A stretch of 64,000 nucleotides of DNA from Amblyomma americanum. Its lineage: Eukaryota > Arthropoda > Arachnida > Ixodida > Ixodidae. The stretch is taken from NCBI RefSeq assembly GCF_052857255.1, contig NC_135498.1:91644757-91708756 (forward strand). Direction: 5' to 3'. The first letter of the stretch is position 1; every line of letters begins with the position of its first letter. The position numbers and the translations under genes are program-made. Positions 1 through 13,353 of the stretch are shown in pieces. The notes under the pieces are model-generated. The model searched no databases and was not told the origin of the DNA. It worked only from the letters and a program-made list of their open reading frames with translations.

Positions 1-672
1 GGGGAAAGTTGAACCGAACCACACGATGCGTCCGGTTCGCGTGCGGTGCATCATGCGTGTGGTGTGTGTGGGGCTCCGCCAGCCAAAAGACTGCAATCGG
101 AAAGGTACTGGTAGTGCCCTACTCCACCTCTCCGACGGGGCTGCCTGGGCGGACGGGCAGAGGACCCGGGGCTGCCACTCCACCTTTGTGACGTTTGTAA
201 CTAGGAGGCAGCGGCGCTGCCTTCACTGTGGAGATAATTGTAAACTACCGTTGTTCTCTCTACTCTTCTCCAAGAGTGGCCTGATCTCACAATTCTCAGC
301 GCACGATCTCTCACTAGACGGCTGCTCGCGGATGAACTGCGAGGGTGAGGTTCTGAACATCCTGGCCGCGACGGAGTGGTGGATGGTTCGACGCGTGCCG
401 TATTTTTTTTTGTTTTTGATAGCCAATGTCCCGGTAGTGCTCGGCGAGAACAAATTAGCTGCCTTTTTGCATGCCAATTTCGAGGTGTTGCGCAATCGAG
501 TAGTATTTATTGGTAGCAGGTCACAGGAGCAATACTGGTGATCATCATCGTTCCTGGCCACGTCTATTACAGAACAAAGACCTCCTTCACAAATTCTCAG
601 AAATTACGCGGCGTCAGCTACGCCTACGCAATGCCAGCAGAGTTCCTTTCGTCATCTGACCTAACTCCCTCC
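1..672. other. No gene recognised; overlapping open frames on both strands
   Basis: GC-rich stretch with long open frames on both strands in all three units (25,744-26,190 plus and 25,668-26,132 minus in unit 2; 51,735-52,181 plus and 51,659-52,123 minus in unit 3). No domain or motif is recognisable, and the frames are disrupted in unit 1. Open frames on both strands of GC-rich DNA are expected by chance. Confidence 0.4.
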
Positions 673-2062
673 AGGCTTCAGCTAAGCTTCCTTTCGCTCC
701 GCACTGCTGTGGCATTTGCCCTGGGAATTCTCGGCGCTAAATTTTGATGTCGATATAGCAACTTCTGCGAAACCTTGGCCGGAACAGTTCTGAATCACGA
801 TTGTGTAACACACGCTTGACTACGCTTCCATTGCTCAGGTCAAGCGTTACCCGATGAGTAGCTTTGCATGTCCGGAAATGATCCGCGTTGTCCGCTAAGT
901 GCGTGAATGGAGCTATACACGTGTCAAAGGCCCGACTGCCCCGCACCGCTCCTTCCCACGCGCAGAAAAAAAATGCCAGGTTTAAACTTGGTTAAACCTA
1001 TTATAGTATGAAATCATTGCCAAGGTCAAATTTCCGCAATGACCCGGGCCAAATCTAGTGTTCGCCACCATATCGGGCACGCTCAGTTATGGGTTGGTTC
1101 AAATCTGCCAAGGTCAATTCTCGGGGGTGGGTAGGCAATATTCTGGGACTATCGTGGGCCAAATATTGAGATTTTTTTATAACGTTATTTATTACCTCAG
1201 GGCATAACGGGAGTTGTGAAGGTAGAAAGAAAATGTGGGTGGGTGTTAAATGAAGGAGAAAAGGTGGGCAGATCTAATGAAGGCGACGAGGGAGCGGTGA
1301 TGTAGCCCCTGCGTCCAAGCAATATATGAGGACGGCTCAGCTGTACTGATTTCTGTGTACACGTTGCGCCGCATTGTTCAGGATGCAGTCTTTGCTGAGC
1401 GGTGACGGGCGACGCCTTGTGCGAAGAGCACTTCAAGTCCAAAATTTTCCATGATACATGTGCAGCAGCGAGGATGCACGGCAGCAGAAGACCGCGTGAT
1501 ATCAGTAAAATATTACGGAACGTTGCAGTCGCGTTGCGAAGCCACTGCTCGTGGCATACTAAACGACGCCTTGCGAACAGCATCCCTGCCATCCCTGGTC
1601 GCAGATACTGAACATACTTTCAAAACAGCCGCTGAGTCGAGCCAAATGGGCCCAAAAATTGGTTTTAACTTGCTTAAAGAGTAACGCTAAAGCACTGGCT
1701 TTTTTTTTAAATCGCCGGGCCAAGTTTTGGAAATATCTCGGGCCAAGTCTGGAGGTCACAACAATGTTGGACATCGATTTTGGTCCTAATTGACCTAAGT
1801 CAGCCTTCGGGGTTGATGGAAATAAATTTTTGGGTTGTCCGAGAGACATTTGGAGGTCACCATCGTGTTGGGCACGGTTAATTATGGCTGGACATAGATT
1901 GCGGTCGAAATCGCCCGAGGTAAATTTTGGGGGGCGGGTGGCCAAATTTTGGGGGCGGGCCCAGCCAAATGTGAAGGCCACTACTGTCAAGGGCGCGCTT
2001 AATTATGGCCGGACATTGATTTTGGGGCTAATCGGACAAGGTCAAATTTCGGGGGTGAAAAA
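673..2062. repeat. Repeat A, copy 1 (degenerate ~110-120 bp tandem motif)
   Basis: Shares long imperfect similarity with 8,026-8,568 plus 14,346-14,720, from the motif cttcagctaagctt onward. The second half repeats a degenerate 110-120 bp motif containing ggtcaaatttcggggg, gccaaatttt and aattatggccggacat. It contains ctcagggc at about 1,198-1,205, the uninterrupted form of the site where the P-like element sits in copy 2. No coding capacity is seen. Confidence 0.75.
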
Positions 2063-2368
2063 TTGAAAACTGGTGTTTGAGGAAACGAAATGGCGCCGTA
2101 ACAGTCGCACATATCACAGTGTAACTCCGAACCAGGACGTGAAGGAATTAATAAAAGAGGGAGTGCAAGAATAAAGGAAGAAAGAGGCGGTGGAGGGCTT
2201 CACAATAAGTCCGACCATCTGGGGTAATTTAACGTGCACTGACATCGCGCAGCGCACGGGCGCCTTTTGCGTTTCGCATCCATCGATACGCGGCCGCCGC
2301 GGTCCTGTTCGATCCCGGTAATCCGGTTCAGTAGCCGAGCGCTCTAACCACTGAGCCACCGCGGCGAG
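2063..2368 (-). mobile_element. tRNA-derived SINE, minus strand
   Basis: Read on the minus strand, a tRNA-like head starts near 2,368 with ggtggctcagtggttagagc (A box) and ggatcgaac (B-box-like). The tRNA-unrelated body follows with gatgtcagtgcacgttaaa and gcgccatttcgtttcc. Head and body match the plus-strand copy at 4,126. SINEs of this architecture are known from ixodid ticks. It has no protein capacity; mobilisation would rely on a LINE in trans. Confidence 0.8.
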
Positions 2369-2494
2369 TCGGGAATGGGAGTTGGGTGGGCCAAATTCTG
2401 AGGTGGCCCAGAGCAAATTTGGAGGGCACAATAGTGTTGGGCGCGATCTCGGGGGCGGCCAGACCTCTTGGAGGTGTCTGTGTTCATGTTTTTT
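2369..2494. repeat. Repeat A motif fragment between two SINE pieces
   Basis: Contains gtgggccaaattctgaggtg and agcaaatttggagggcacaa, matching the tandem motif of repeat A. Confidence 0.55.
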
Positions 2495-2673
2495 CCCCAG
2501 GTGGCCGAAATTATTCCGGAGCCCTCCATTACTGCACCTCTTTCTTCCTGTCTTCTTTCACTCCCTCCTTTATCCCTTCCCTTACGGCGCGGTTCTGATG
2601 TCCACCGAGATATGTGAGAAAGTTAATGCGCCATTTCCTTTCCCCAATAACCAATTATTATTATTATGCTTCT
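2495..2673 (+). mobile_element. SINE 3' fragment, plus strand
   Basis: Matches only the body of the SINE, from gtggccgaaattattccgga through gcgccatttcctttcccc, and ends in an (ATT)n-like tail. The tRNA head is missing. With the minus-strand SINE just upstream it forms an inverted pair separated by about 125 bp. Confidence 0.7.
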
Positions 2674-3035
2674 TTTAAACTTAAAGTTAAGCTGAAATGG
2701 TTTATAAATCGCAAGAAACGTTGTGGCTGGGAAGAAGGGACCTTGGTAATCATATGTGTGAACTTTTTCCCGATTCTCTCCGCAAAGAGAGCAGCAGTCG
2801 CTTCTTTAAAGACCCGCCGCCGGCACGCCCTCGTTGCCTCCGGAAGCGTGGGGTGGGGGGACGGCCGAGAGGGAGAACTGGCGGAAGCGACGCCATTCAC
2901 GGAGAGTCGGCCGGCCGTCCGGCTGCGCTTGCTTCGCTGCAGCCCGCGCTTTGGGGAACCACAGATCAACGTAATCTTCTGCCAGTGCCATTTACTTTCT
3001 CTCGTTCGGGCGTTCCCTGTAATGCTTGAAGCCTG

Positions 3036-3043
3036 TATATAAA
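3036..3043 (+). promoter_or_regulatory. TATA-like element
   Basis: Perfect TATATAAA, conserved in all three units and followed 25-35 bp later by a start-like region (ttcgaacagcgctcagc). No confirmed coding exon follows, so this could be the promoter of an LTR or a decayed gene. Confidence 0.45.
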
Positions 3044-3146
3044 CCATTTGGCATGGTACATCTTTCGAACAGCGCTCAGCAAACAGCTTGGTAGAATCCT
3101 TCGGTTGTTCTCCCAGCCTGTAACACGTTCACCAGACAAGCTGGTG

Positions 3147-3247
3147 GTACGCAGCATACCGAAACTGCCTACTCAAAATATGTGCATCAATATTTCTCTT
3201 TTCGTTACATTACTTTCTTACTTGTTTGTACTCTTTGCCTTTTCCAA
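3147..3247 (+). other. Intron-like segment with both splice sites altered
   Basis: Aligned to 28,821-28,921 and 54,932-55,031, where the ends are gtaagc and a pyrimidine-rich stretch ending cag. Here the donor reads gtacgc and the acceptor position reads caa. If it was ever an intron, unit 1 can no longer splice it normally. Confidence 0.35.
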
Positions 3248-4125
3248 CTGGTTCACATTCATGCTGAGCCAAGTTCACTTCCAGTACAGTCTTCGAGGCA
3301 GAAAGTCTTGAACTCCTTTCAGCTTGTTACGCACTCTATGCCTTTTTGCTTTTTCCTGATTGCTTGCACCTCATGGCATCACAAGCAATTCCCTTAATCT
3401 TTCAGTGTAGCACACGCATCTGCACCTAACTGAACAAAAAAGCGATTATATAAGCCTAGTATACTTGAGCAAAGCAAATATTTGCATTCATGAGCGCATG
3501 GTCATGGCTGACGATCGACAATGGCGCCAGAATTGATGCTAATTTGTCCTTGAGTCAGAACGGCAAAGTTGTCGAGCCGTGTTACGCATACATGTATATC
3601 ATCCACAAGTAATGCTGCTGGTTATCTCGATAAGCAACAGCAGCAACTATATCTCGCAGCACGCTAGTTTTCATAAGCAGCACTGCGAGCTCCGAAATGC
3701 AGCCATAATTATTGTTCAAAAACGTGTTCAGCATGCAAAAAAAGAACGCCCGGGTGTAAGTGGAGAAATTTTATGTTTGAACAGTAGCCCGAACAAGCGA
3801 CCGAAGTAAAGCGCACACGGGAGCTTCCTCCCGGTCGCCTCGTCTCTTCGCGCTGCAGTACAGCAGTGCATCCACTCCAACTCATCCAGTTTGGCATTCT
3901 TTTGTAGTTCTAAAAGGCCTTCGGGAGTAATAAGGCAAGTAACTATAGATGAATGAACAAACAAATGCTTTACCTCACGCGACTCGTGCAAGTGTACCGG
4001 TGATCTGATTTAGATAATGTTTACAGACGTTACAAGAAGTTGGTCAAGAGAAAAAAAAACAGCAAAAGAAAGAGGCAGGGCCATGAGAAGACACACACAG
4101 ACTGTCGCCGGAAAGAAATTGGTAC

Positions 4126-4444
4126 CCCGCCGGTGGCTCAGTGGTTAGGGCGCTCGGTTACTGATCCGGAGTTCCCGGGTTCGAACCCGACCGCGGCGGC
4201 TGCGTTTTTACGGAGGAAAAACGCTAAGGCGCCCGTGTGCTGTGCGATGTCAGTGCACATTAAAGATCCTCAGGTGGTCGAAATTATTCCGGAGTGCTCC
4301 ACTACGGCACCTCATTCTTCCTTTCTTCTTTCACTCCCTCCTTATCTCTTCCCTTACGGCGCGGTTCAGGTGTCCAACGATATATGAGACAGATACTGCG
4401 CCATTTCCTTTCCCCCAAAACCAATTATTAATTAATAATAATAA
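4126..4444 (+). mobile_element. tRNA-derived SINE, plus strand, near full length
   Basis: The tRNA-like head has an A-box region ggtggctcagtggttagg and the B box ggttcgaaccc, followed by the body gatgtcagtgcacattaaag and gcgccatttcctttccccc, and an ATTA/ATA-rich tail. It is present at the same place in units 2 and 3, so insertion predates the duplications. Confidence 0.85.
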
Positions 4445-5071
4445 GTTGGTGACCAGGGTTTTATGCAGCAGCTGTACACAACGACGTTTCGGCGCAATTT
4501 AGTGTTTTTTTTTATTGCCACGTGGACGTGCACCTACACAAAAGATAAGCACTCGCATGCACCTACGCAAAACACACGTATCAGTCGAGGTTTGGTTTTC
4601 GTGTTACCCTGGTAGGACGCGAGAGGCACATACTGGGTTTACGAAATTTCCGGCTTGAAGCGCCGCCACGCAGTCGCTTCTCTATTACTTAGCTTCTTAT
4701 TTTGGCAGTGGGACCAGTTTTCTGTTAAGTCTGTAGTTCTCAACGATTTCGGAATAGGAATGCGTGCGCTCGTCCAGGTTCCGACAGTCCGGCGGTTCCA
4801 CGGTTACCCGGAAGCAGAGAATAATGGAATGGGCTGATTACCCTGGAGTCAACGCAGATAATGATAGCAGAGAAAGCTGGGAAGGCCTCCTGCGCAGAGA
4901 AGAACCCGTTCGGCAGAAACAAGCCAATCCACCTGGCGGCTGAGTCCGCGAAGAGATAAAATCTCTTCGTTAGGCTTTAGTCATGGAGGCTCCGGCCCCC
5001 GCCCTTCAGGCCTGTGTGGCGGAGACGGTGAGTAGTAAGGGGTCTCTATTTCCAGTGGAAATAAAAGCTGT
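4445..5071. other. No gene recognised; contains a short perfect hairpin
   Basis: Nothing recognisable. A 9-bp perfect inverted repeat with a 3-nt loop (cgaagagat, aaa, atctcttcg) lies at 4,949-4,969. Unit 2 changes only the loop; unit 3 has one arm mismatch. Confidence 0.35.
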
Positions 5072-5474
5072 CATCCATTCATCCACCCATCCACCCATCC
5101 ATCCATCCATCCATCCATCCATCCATCCATCCATCCATCCATCCATCCATCCATCCATCCATCCATCCATCCATCCATCCATCCATCCATCCATCCATCC
5201 ATCCATCCATCCATCCATCCATCCATCCATCCATCCATGCATCCGTCCATACGTCCATCCATCCATCCATCCATCCATCCATCCATCCATCCATCCATCC
5301 ATCCATCCATCCATCCATCCATCCATCCATCCATCCATCCATCCATCCATCCATCCATCCATCCATCCATCCATCCATCCATCCATCCATCCATCCATCC
5401 ATCCATCCATCCATCCATCCATCCATCCATCCATCCATCCATCCAACCATCCATCACCCCATTCATCCATCCAG
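5072..5474. repeat. ATCC tetranucleotide array
   Basis: About 400 bp of (ATCC)n with rare variants (atgc, gtcc, atacgtcc). The predicted His-Pro-Ser-Ile and Met-Asp-Gly-Trp repeat peptides are artefacts. The array is 707 bp in unit 2 and 274 bp in unit 3. Confidence 0.97.
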
Positions 5475-6294
5475 TCGTGATTTCCAACACGTGAAAATGT
5501 CGCGACTTGGTCTTCGCTGCCGGCGCACTCCTCGGCGCCGTTGGTTCCGCCGTTTTCTGAAGCTGCTGATGGCTCGAACATGCATGGTGAAAGCCGAAAT
5601 TCTTCAATACTGCTTGAATTATCCATGATTTCCAAAACGTAGTCCTTAAAAGGCAGCTGAAGCAACACGCTACGCAGCAACTTCATCGGTGTCGGCCGGA
5701 GTTCCCCGTGTATGACGTCACGACAGTCCCGGCCAATCGCGGGCAAGAGCGGCGTTAGCTCGGCGCCCTGAGGCGATGGGGCGATTGGGCGTGTTTTCTT
5801 CTAAAAAAACAGCTTTTTGCGTTTATTTCTGCTCTTTTTGAATGAGTGATTGGTTTTCAGCGGACTAAATGCTCTAAAATGATGTAGAGAATTCGTTTTT
5901 TTATTTCAAAAAGTACTTCACCTTCCCTTTAACATGACGTCACTGTTGCTAGGTGTTGGCGCAAGAAAAGTCGGACGGACAAGGTTCTTGGTCAGTGTTG
6001 GTAAGTGTGCGCTTTCGCGCCAATAAGAAAGTTAGCGTCACGGGCGCTGCCACCTATGTTCTGGACTGGTTCTTCTTGTCTTTTTCGAGCGCTGGCCAAT
6101 ATTTAAAACGAAAGAACTTTTCGGCCCCGCTACGAGGGCCTTGTTCACAATATAGGAATGAAAGTGAAGGCTGATGGCGAAAAACACAGCACAAACTAGA
6201 CGGATGCACAAGAGCATGAAGGCACCACACGTGCTAATGGTTGTATGGAAAGGTGTAGGAATATATACAGAGAAACCACCGGAAACTGTGCACA
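5475..6294. other. No gene recognised
   Basis: A short open frame begins at the ATG near 5,935 (MTSLLLGVGARKVGRTRF) and runs into a ggtaagtg donor-like motif near 6,000. It is conserved in three units but matches no family I recognise and is too short to call. Confidence 0.3.
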
Positions 6295-6690
6295 TCACGA
6301 CTGCGTGAAGACAACTTGAAACGCATACAGGGTTGCTCGTAAAAGCATACTATCCAGGAGCACATGGGAGTAACGGAGCTCTTTATCTGAGGGCCTCCGA
6401 ATGCTGATTGATGCACTAGTTTTTCCTGCTGAATATATTTTCATTAACTCACAAGTCACCTGGTCCTTATGACGGAACAGAATAGTGGTGCTCGGTAAGT
6501 GTGGCAAATATCCACATTTCCGGCATTGCAATGGAAGACGGTAAAGAGAGTTAGCTGTTGAGTGGTGCTTGCTACGCAGCGCGTCTAGCACATCCTCAAG
6601 AAATTTTAGCCAGTTGTAACGACTACAAGACGGGTTGTTAATCTTGCCGAGACGCCTTCCAGCCGTCGAGAAGTTGGGTTGGTGTTCAGT
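6295..6690 (-). pseudogene. Penelope-like retroelement remnant (C-terminal GIY-YIG region)
   Basis: The minus-strand frame contains TEHQPNF, then two Cys in CRKCG, then TTILFRHKDQVTCELMKIY and ISIRRPSDKELRY. This arrangement resembles the end of the GIY-YIG endonuclease domain of Penelope-like elements, where an FRH-x-DQxT-x-E-x-(M/I) segment precedes an SxSIxLxxKE segment. No reverse transcriptase or GIY motif is seen and there is no ATG start, so it is a terminal fragment. Recurs at 32,284-32,682 and 58,038-58,349. Family assignment is by pattern memory. Confidence 0.5.
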
Positions 6691-7390
6691 GAAAAAAAGC
6701 TTTTTGTAGAGGAAGGGATTCTGTTTTTGAGATTTCTAAAATGTGTCTTGCAAGATGTCTCATAGATTTAAAAAAATGGCGCATTGCTGAGCTGGGCTAC
6801 ATGATTTGTCATGATGTTTCGAAATGTTCTTGAAGCAGCTTTCAAGATAATCTGTCAAGACATCTGAAAAACATTACTGTGTCCGGGCTTGTTGAGACGT
6901 ATATGACGCAGCTTATCTTGCCGAGACAGCTAGATTATAGCCGCCCAGTAGACTGTTAAGTGAACAGTAGGTCCTCGGAAGCGTGACGCAACTCTAACCG
7001 AGATCTTTACACTATAAGATCGCTTCTCTTTAATTAAAACAATCAACAGTGAATTTTTTGTTTTCCAGCTCCTCATCTGATTTCAACCTCGCTCACGACG
7101 GCATAGCTGCCGTTAAATGGCTTAAACCGAAGCACGAATATAAGAGAAGATGTCCAGCTGTAAATTATTTACCAGGCGAAAGCTATTTGCTCGTGACAAT
7201 TCATGTTTACTGATGTCTTGGGAATATTAAAATTGCACAGAATAATCGTGTCCGTGCACTCCTCGCAATTCGGTGCTAGAAAACGAAGAAGACTTAGGTA
7301 AGGTGAAGAGAAAGAGAACGAATAGAACAGGAGAAAGCATTCGAAGAAGAGAAGAAGAAGAAGAAAAGCTTTCGTTCTGAAGCGAGCTTT
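6691..7390. other. No gene recognised
   Basis: AT-rich DNA with no convincing frame or repeat. A GAAGAA-rich purine tract lies at about 7,345-7,372. Confidence 0.35.
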
Positions 7391-7393
7391 AGG

Positions 7394-7993
7394 ATGCCCA
7401 AGATGGATAACTATGGACTGGAAGCCGTCGTATGGGTTCAATTTGTCTGCGAAGGTCGCCAGCTTCCTGGAGCATACAACTTTTGTCTGCAGGGTGAGCT
7501 GCACCACCACACCGGCAGCGAAAGCTGCCGCGGCAATCCGGGCTTCAGCTTCGACCGCGGCACTGCCGCATCCTGCAGCTGGGGACTGCCGCAGACGCTC
7601 TTTGAGGTATCCAGGGGATCGCCTTCTCCAAGAATGAGCTCTGAACGCGGCGAGCCGCTTGTCCGTGACGGATGCAGTTGGAGGGCATCTGGCTGGTCTC
7701 CGCGGCCGGGACGCAGTTCGTCAACGCCATCAGTGGGTGTCCGTGGATGCTGGCCCCCGCCGCCTACGCCGCCAGGATTTCCTGATGGACGAGACTCTTG
7801 CGAGGACTTCAGGCATCGGCTTCCAGCCGCCGATGCAGGCCGCTTGACTTTGATCGGGCGCAAGGCAACACAGGCGGGAGCCCACAATATAATCGCAGTG
7901 AGTCAGAGATTTCTCAGAGATCTTTTTGCCGGAGGTCAAGAGAGCTCAACCGCGATACCTCGCCGTCACAAAAGACTCGGACAGCGAGGCTAG
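7394..7993 (+). pseudogene. GC-rich coding-like island, unidentified
   Basis: A 199-codon frame starts at ATG 7,394 (MPKMDNYGLEAVVWV). GC-rich third positions suggestive of coding move between frames: the first frame at roughly 7,490-7,640, the frame reading GIWLVSAAGTQFVNAISGC at about 7,671-7,783, then the frame reading DFLMDETLARTSGIGFQPP up to 7,847. That pattern fits an exon cluster or processed pseudogene with frameshifts better than one intact gene. I recognise no family. Unit 2 carries the same region (33,392-34,003). Unit 3 stops before it. Confidence 0.3.
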
Positions 7994-8025
7994 CGGAAAG
8001 TGTAACGCAGGCCAATGACGCAAGC

Positions 8026-8568
8026 TTCAGCTAAGCTTCCCTTCGCTCCGCGCAGTGCTGCGACATTTGCCCTCGAATCTTCCTAACCATTTCTCGGCGC
8101 TAAATCTTGGTGTCGAGATGGCAACTCCGGCGCCGCCTTGGTTGTAATTGTGCTGAAGCACGATTGTGTAACCGAGGCTTGACGACGCTTCCAGTGCTGA
8201 GGTCCAGAGTGACCCGATGAGCAGTATTACATGTCCGGAAATGATTCGGGTTGGGCGCTGAGTGCTTGAATGGAGCTATACACGTGTCAAAGGCCCGACC
8301 GCCCCGCACCGCTCCTTCCCACGCGCAGAAAAAAAAAAGCCTGGGTTTAAACTTGGTTAGACCTATTATACATTGAAATTATTCCCAAGGTCAAATTTCG
8401 GCAATGGCCCGGTCCAAATCTCGAGTCCGCCACCGCGTCAGACACGCTCATATATGGTTTCGTCCAAGTGTGCCAAGCTCAATTTTCGGGGGCGGGTAGG
8501 TAAATTTTCGGGGCTATCCTGGGCCAAATTTGGAGATTTTTTTATAATGTTATTTATTGCCTCAAGGC
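8026..8568. repeat. Repeat A, copy 2, left part
   Basis: Alignable with 673-1,205, including gctatacacgtgtcaaaggc and the gggtttaaacttggttagac region. Alignment breaks at 8,568 and resumes at 14,346 with the remainder of repeat A, so the intervening DNA is an insertion. Confidence 0.85.
8561..8568. repeat. Left 8-bp target-site duplication
   Basis: ctcaaggc, duplicated with one mismatch as ctcagggc at 14,346-14,353. Repeat A copy 1 has a single ctcagggc at the aligned position. Confidence 0.85.
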
Positions 8569-8689
8569 CACGGTGCAAGAATACTGAGGTGTTGACACTG
8601 CGCCCGCTGGAGCGTCCCGATTATGTTCGGCCGCGGCGTAGCGCGCCTTACAGTTCGGCTGCAAGCTGACAGATGGAGCCGATGTCAGC

Positions 8690-12114
<3,425 letters not shown>

Positions 12115-12556
12115 ATCCATCCATCCATCCATCCATCCATCCATCCATCCATCCATCCATCCATCCATCCATCCATCCATCCATCCATCCATCCATCCAT
12201 CCATCCATCCATCCATCCATCCATCCATCCATCCATCCATCCATCCGTCCGTCCGTCCGTCCGTCCGTCCATCCATCCATCCGTCCATACGTCCATCCAT
12301 CCATCCATGCATCCGTCCATACGTCCATCCATCCATCCATGCAACCGTCCATACGTCCATCCATCGATCCATGCATCCGTCCATCCATCCATCCATCCAT
12401 CCATCGATCCATCCATCCATCCACCCATGCATCCGTCCGTCCGTCCATCCGTCCGTCCGTCCGTCCGTTCGTCCGTCCGTCCGTCCGTCCGTCCGTCCGT
12501 CCGTCCGTCCATCCATCCATCCATCCATCCATCCATCCATCCATCCATCCATCCAT
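12115..12556. repeat. ATCC/GTCC array at the LINE B 3' end
   Basis: Begins directly after gggttcagccgt, the last LINE B sequence, and mixes ATCC runs with GTCC runs and atgc, atacgtcc and atcgatcc variants. It probably grew from the element's short simple 3' tail. Confidence 0.95.
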
Positions 12557-13353
12557 TTGAGCGGTTGTGGCGCCTTGAGATTCCGCTGCCCAAGTTCGAT
12601 TTTCGCTTTGGTGGCTTGAATTGAATTCAAAACGCAAAAGAAATTCGTTGCTTGAAATTAAAATCTGTAGTGTGGCATTCTTGAAATTTTGTTTTCATAA
12701 AATTATCTTGTGTAAAGCAGTTAATGATGTGGACTCGGTCGAGCAACACTCGAAGCTCGTCCACGTTTCGCTTCCTCGCTCAATTCATGTTTCATTCGAT
12801 CTAATCATATATCTAAGCATAATAAACATAAGTAGGTGTACTCATGCCCTTTTTCGCTCACAAGGGAAGAAAAGTATTGCAACGGAAAGTTTTTGCTTCA
12901 CGCTTCTCGTTGCTTCTTCACTCTGTATGAATACCATTCGAAAATTGTTTCTCTGAGTAGGCTAATTTTCAATATGCAGAACACTGGTATAGCGCAGCTA
13001 TTTACGACTCAAGTTTTAGGTAAAAACTTTCCCGCGCCGGAAATGTATCAGACGGGATGGAAGGGCGCGTCGGATCATGAACCATAACCTAACACGAAAG
13101 CTTGAGAAAACAGTATTTTTATTCCGATGCAAATTATCATAGAACGGGCATAATTTTCAATAAGCTCCTTTCCACTGGAGGCTTAATGGCGGTGCGGTGT
13201 ATTTGTTGAAGCACCACCTAGTGCCAGACATTTCTTCAGACTGGCAGAGTCAGAGTCAAGATGCTGTCGCGTAACCGCTGGCTCCAAGGCTGTTTCCGGG
13301 TCTGTAGGCATCACAGCAGGCAACGAAGTTCGGAGAGGCTGCATCGCACCGTT
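12557..13353. other. P-like element interior, no further coding seen
   Basis: AT-rich. Contains aataaaaa on the minus strand at about 13,116-13,123, suitably placed as a polyadenylation signal for the THAP ORF. No recognisable continuation of a transposase. Confidence 0.4.

Larger units (their letters stand above)
2674..4125. other. No gene recognised, except TATA and intron-like signals
   Basis: Unique within the unit apart from the TATA-like element at 3,036. An 87-codon minus-strand frame at 3,728-3,991 recurs in the other units, but its changes alter residues freely (unit 3 versus unit 2) and it resembles nothing known to me. Confidence 0.35.

Noticed and set aside
3728..3991. 87-codon minus-strand ORF present in all units
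   Set aside because: Changes in unit 3 are mostly amino acid changing, and no family is recognised.
4126..4200. Functional tRNA gene at the SINE heads
   Set aside because: Heads are followed by a shared body and tail at several positions and do not form a proper acceptor stem.
4983..5746. Long frames encoding His-Pro-Ser-Ile or Trp-Met-Asp-Gly repeats on both strands, here and in every other ATCC array
   Set aside because: They are translations of a tetranucleotide microsatellite. A 4-bp repeat is open in all frames when no stop is formed, and their lengths follow array length.
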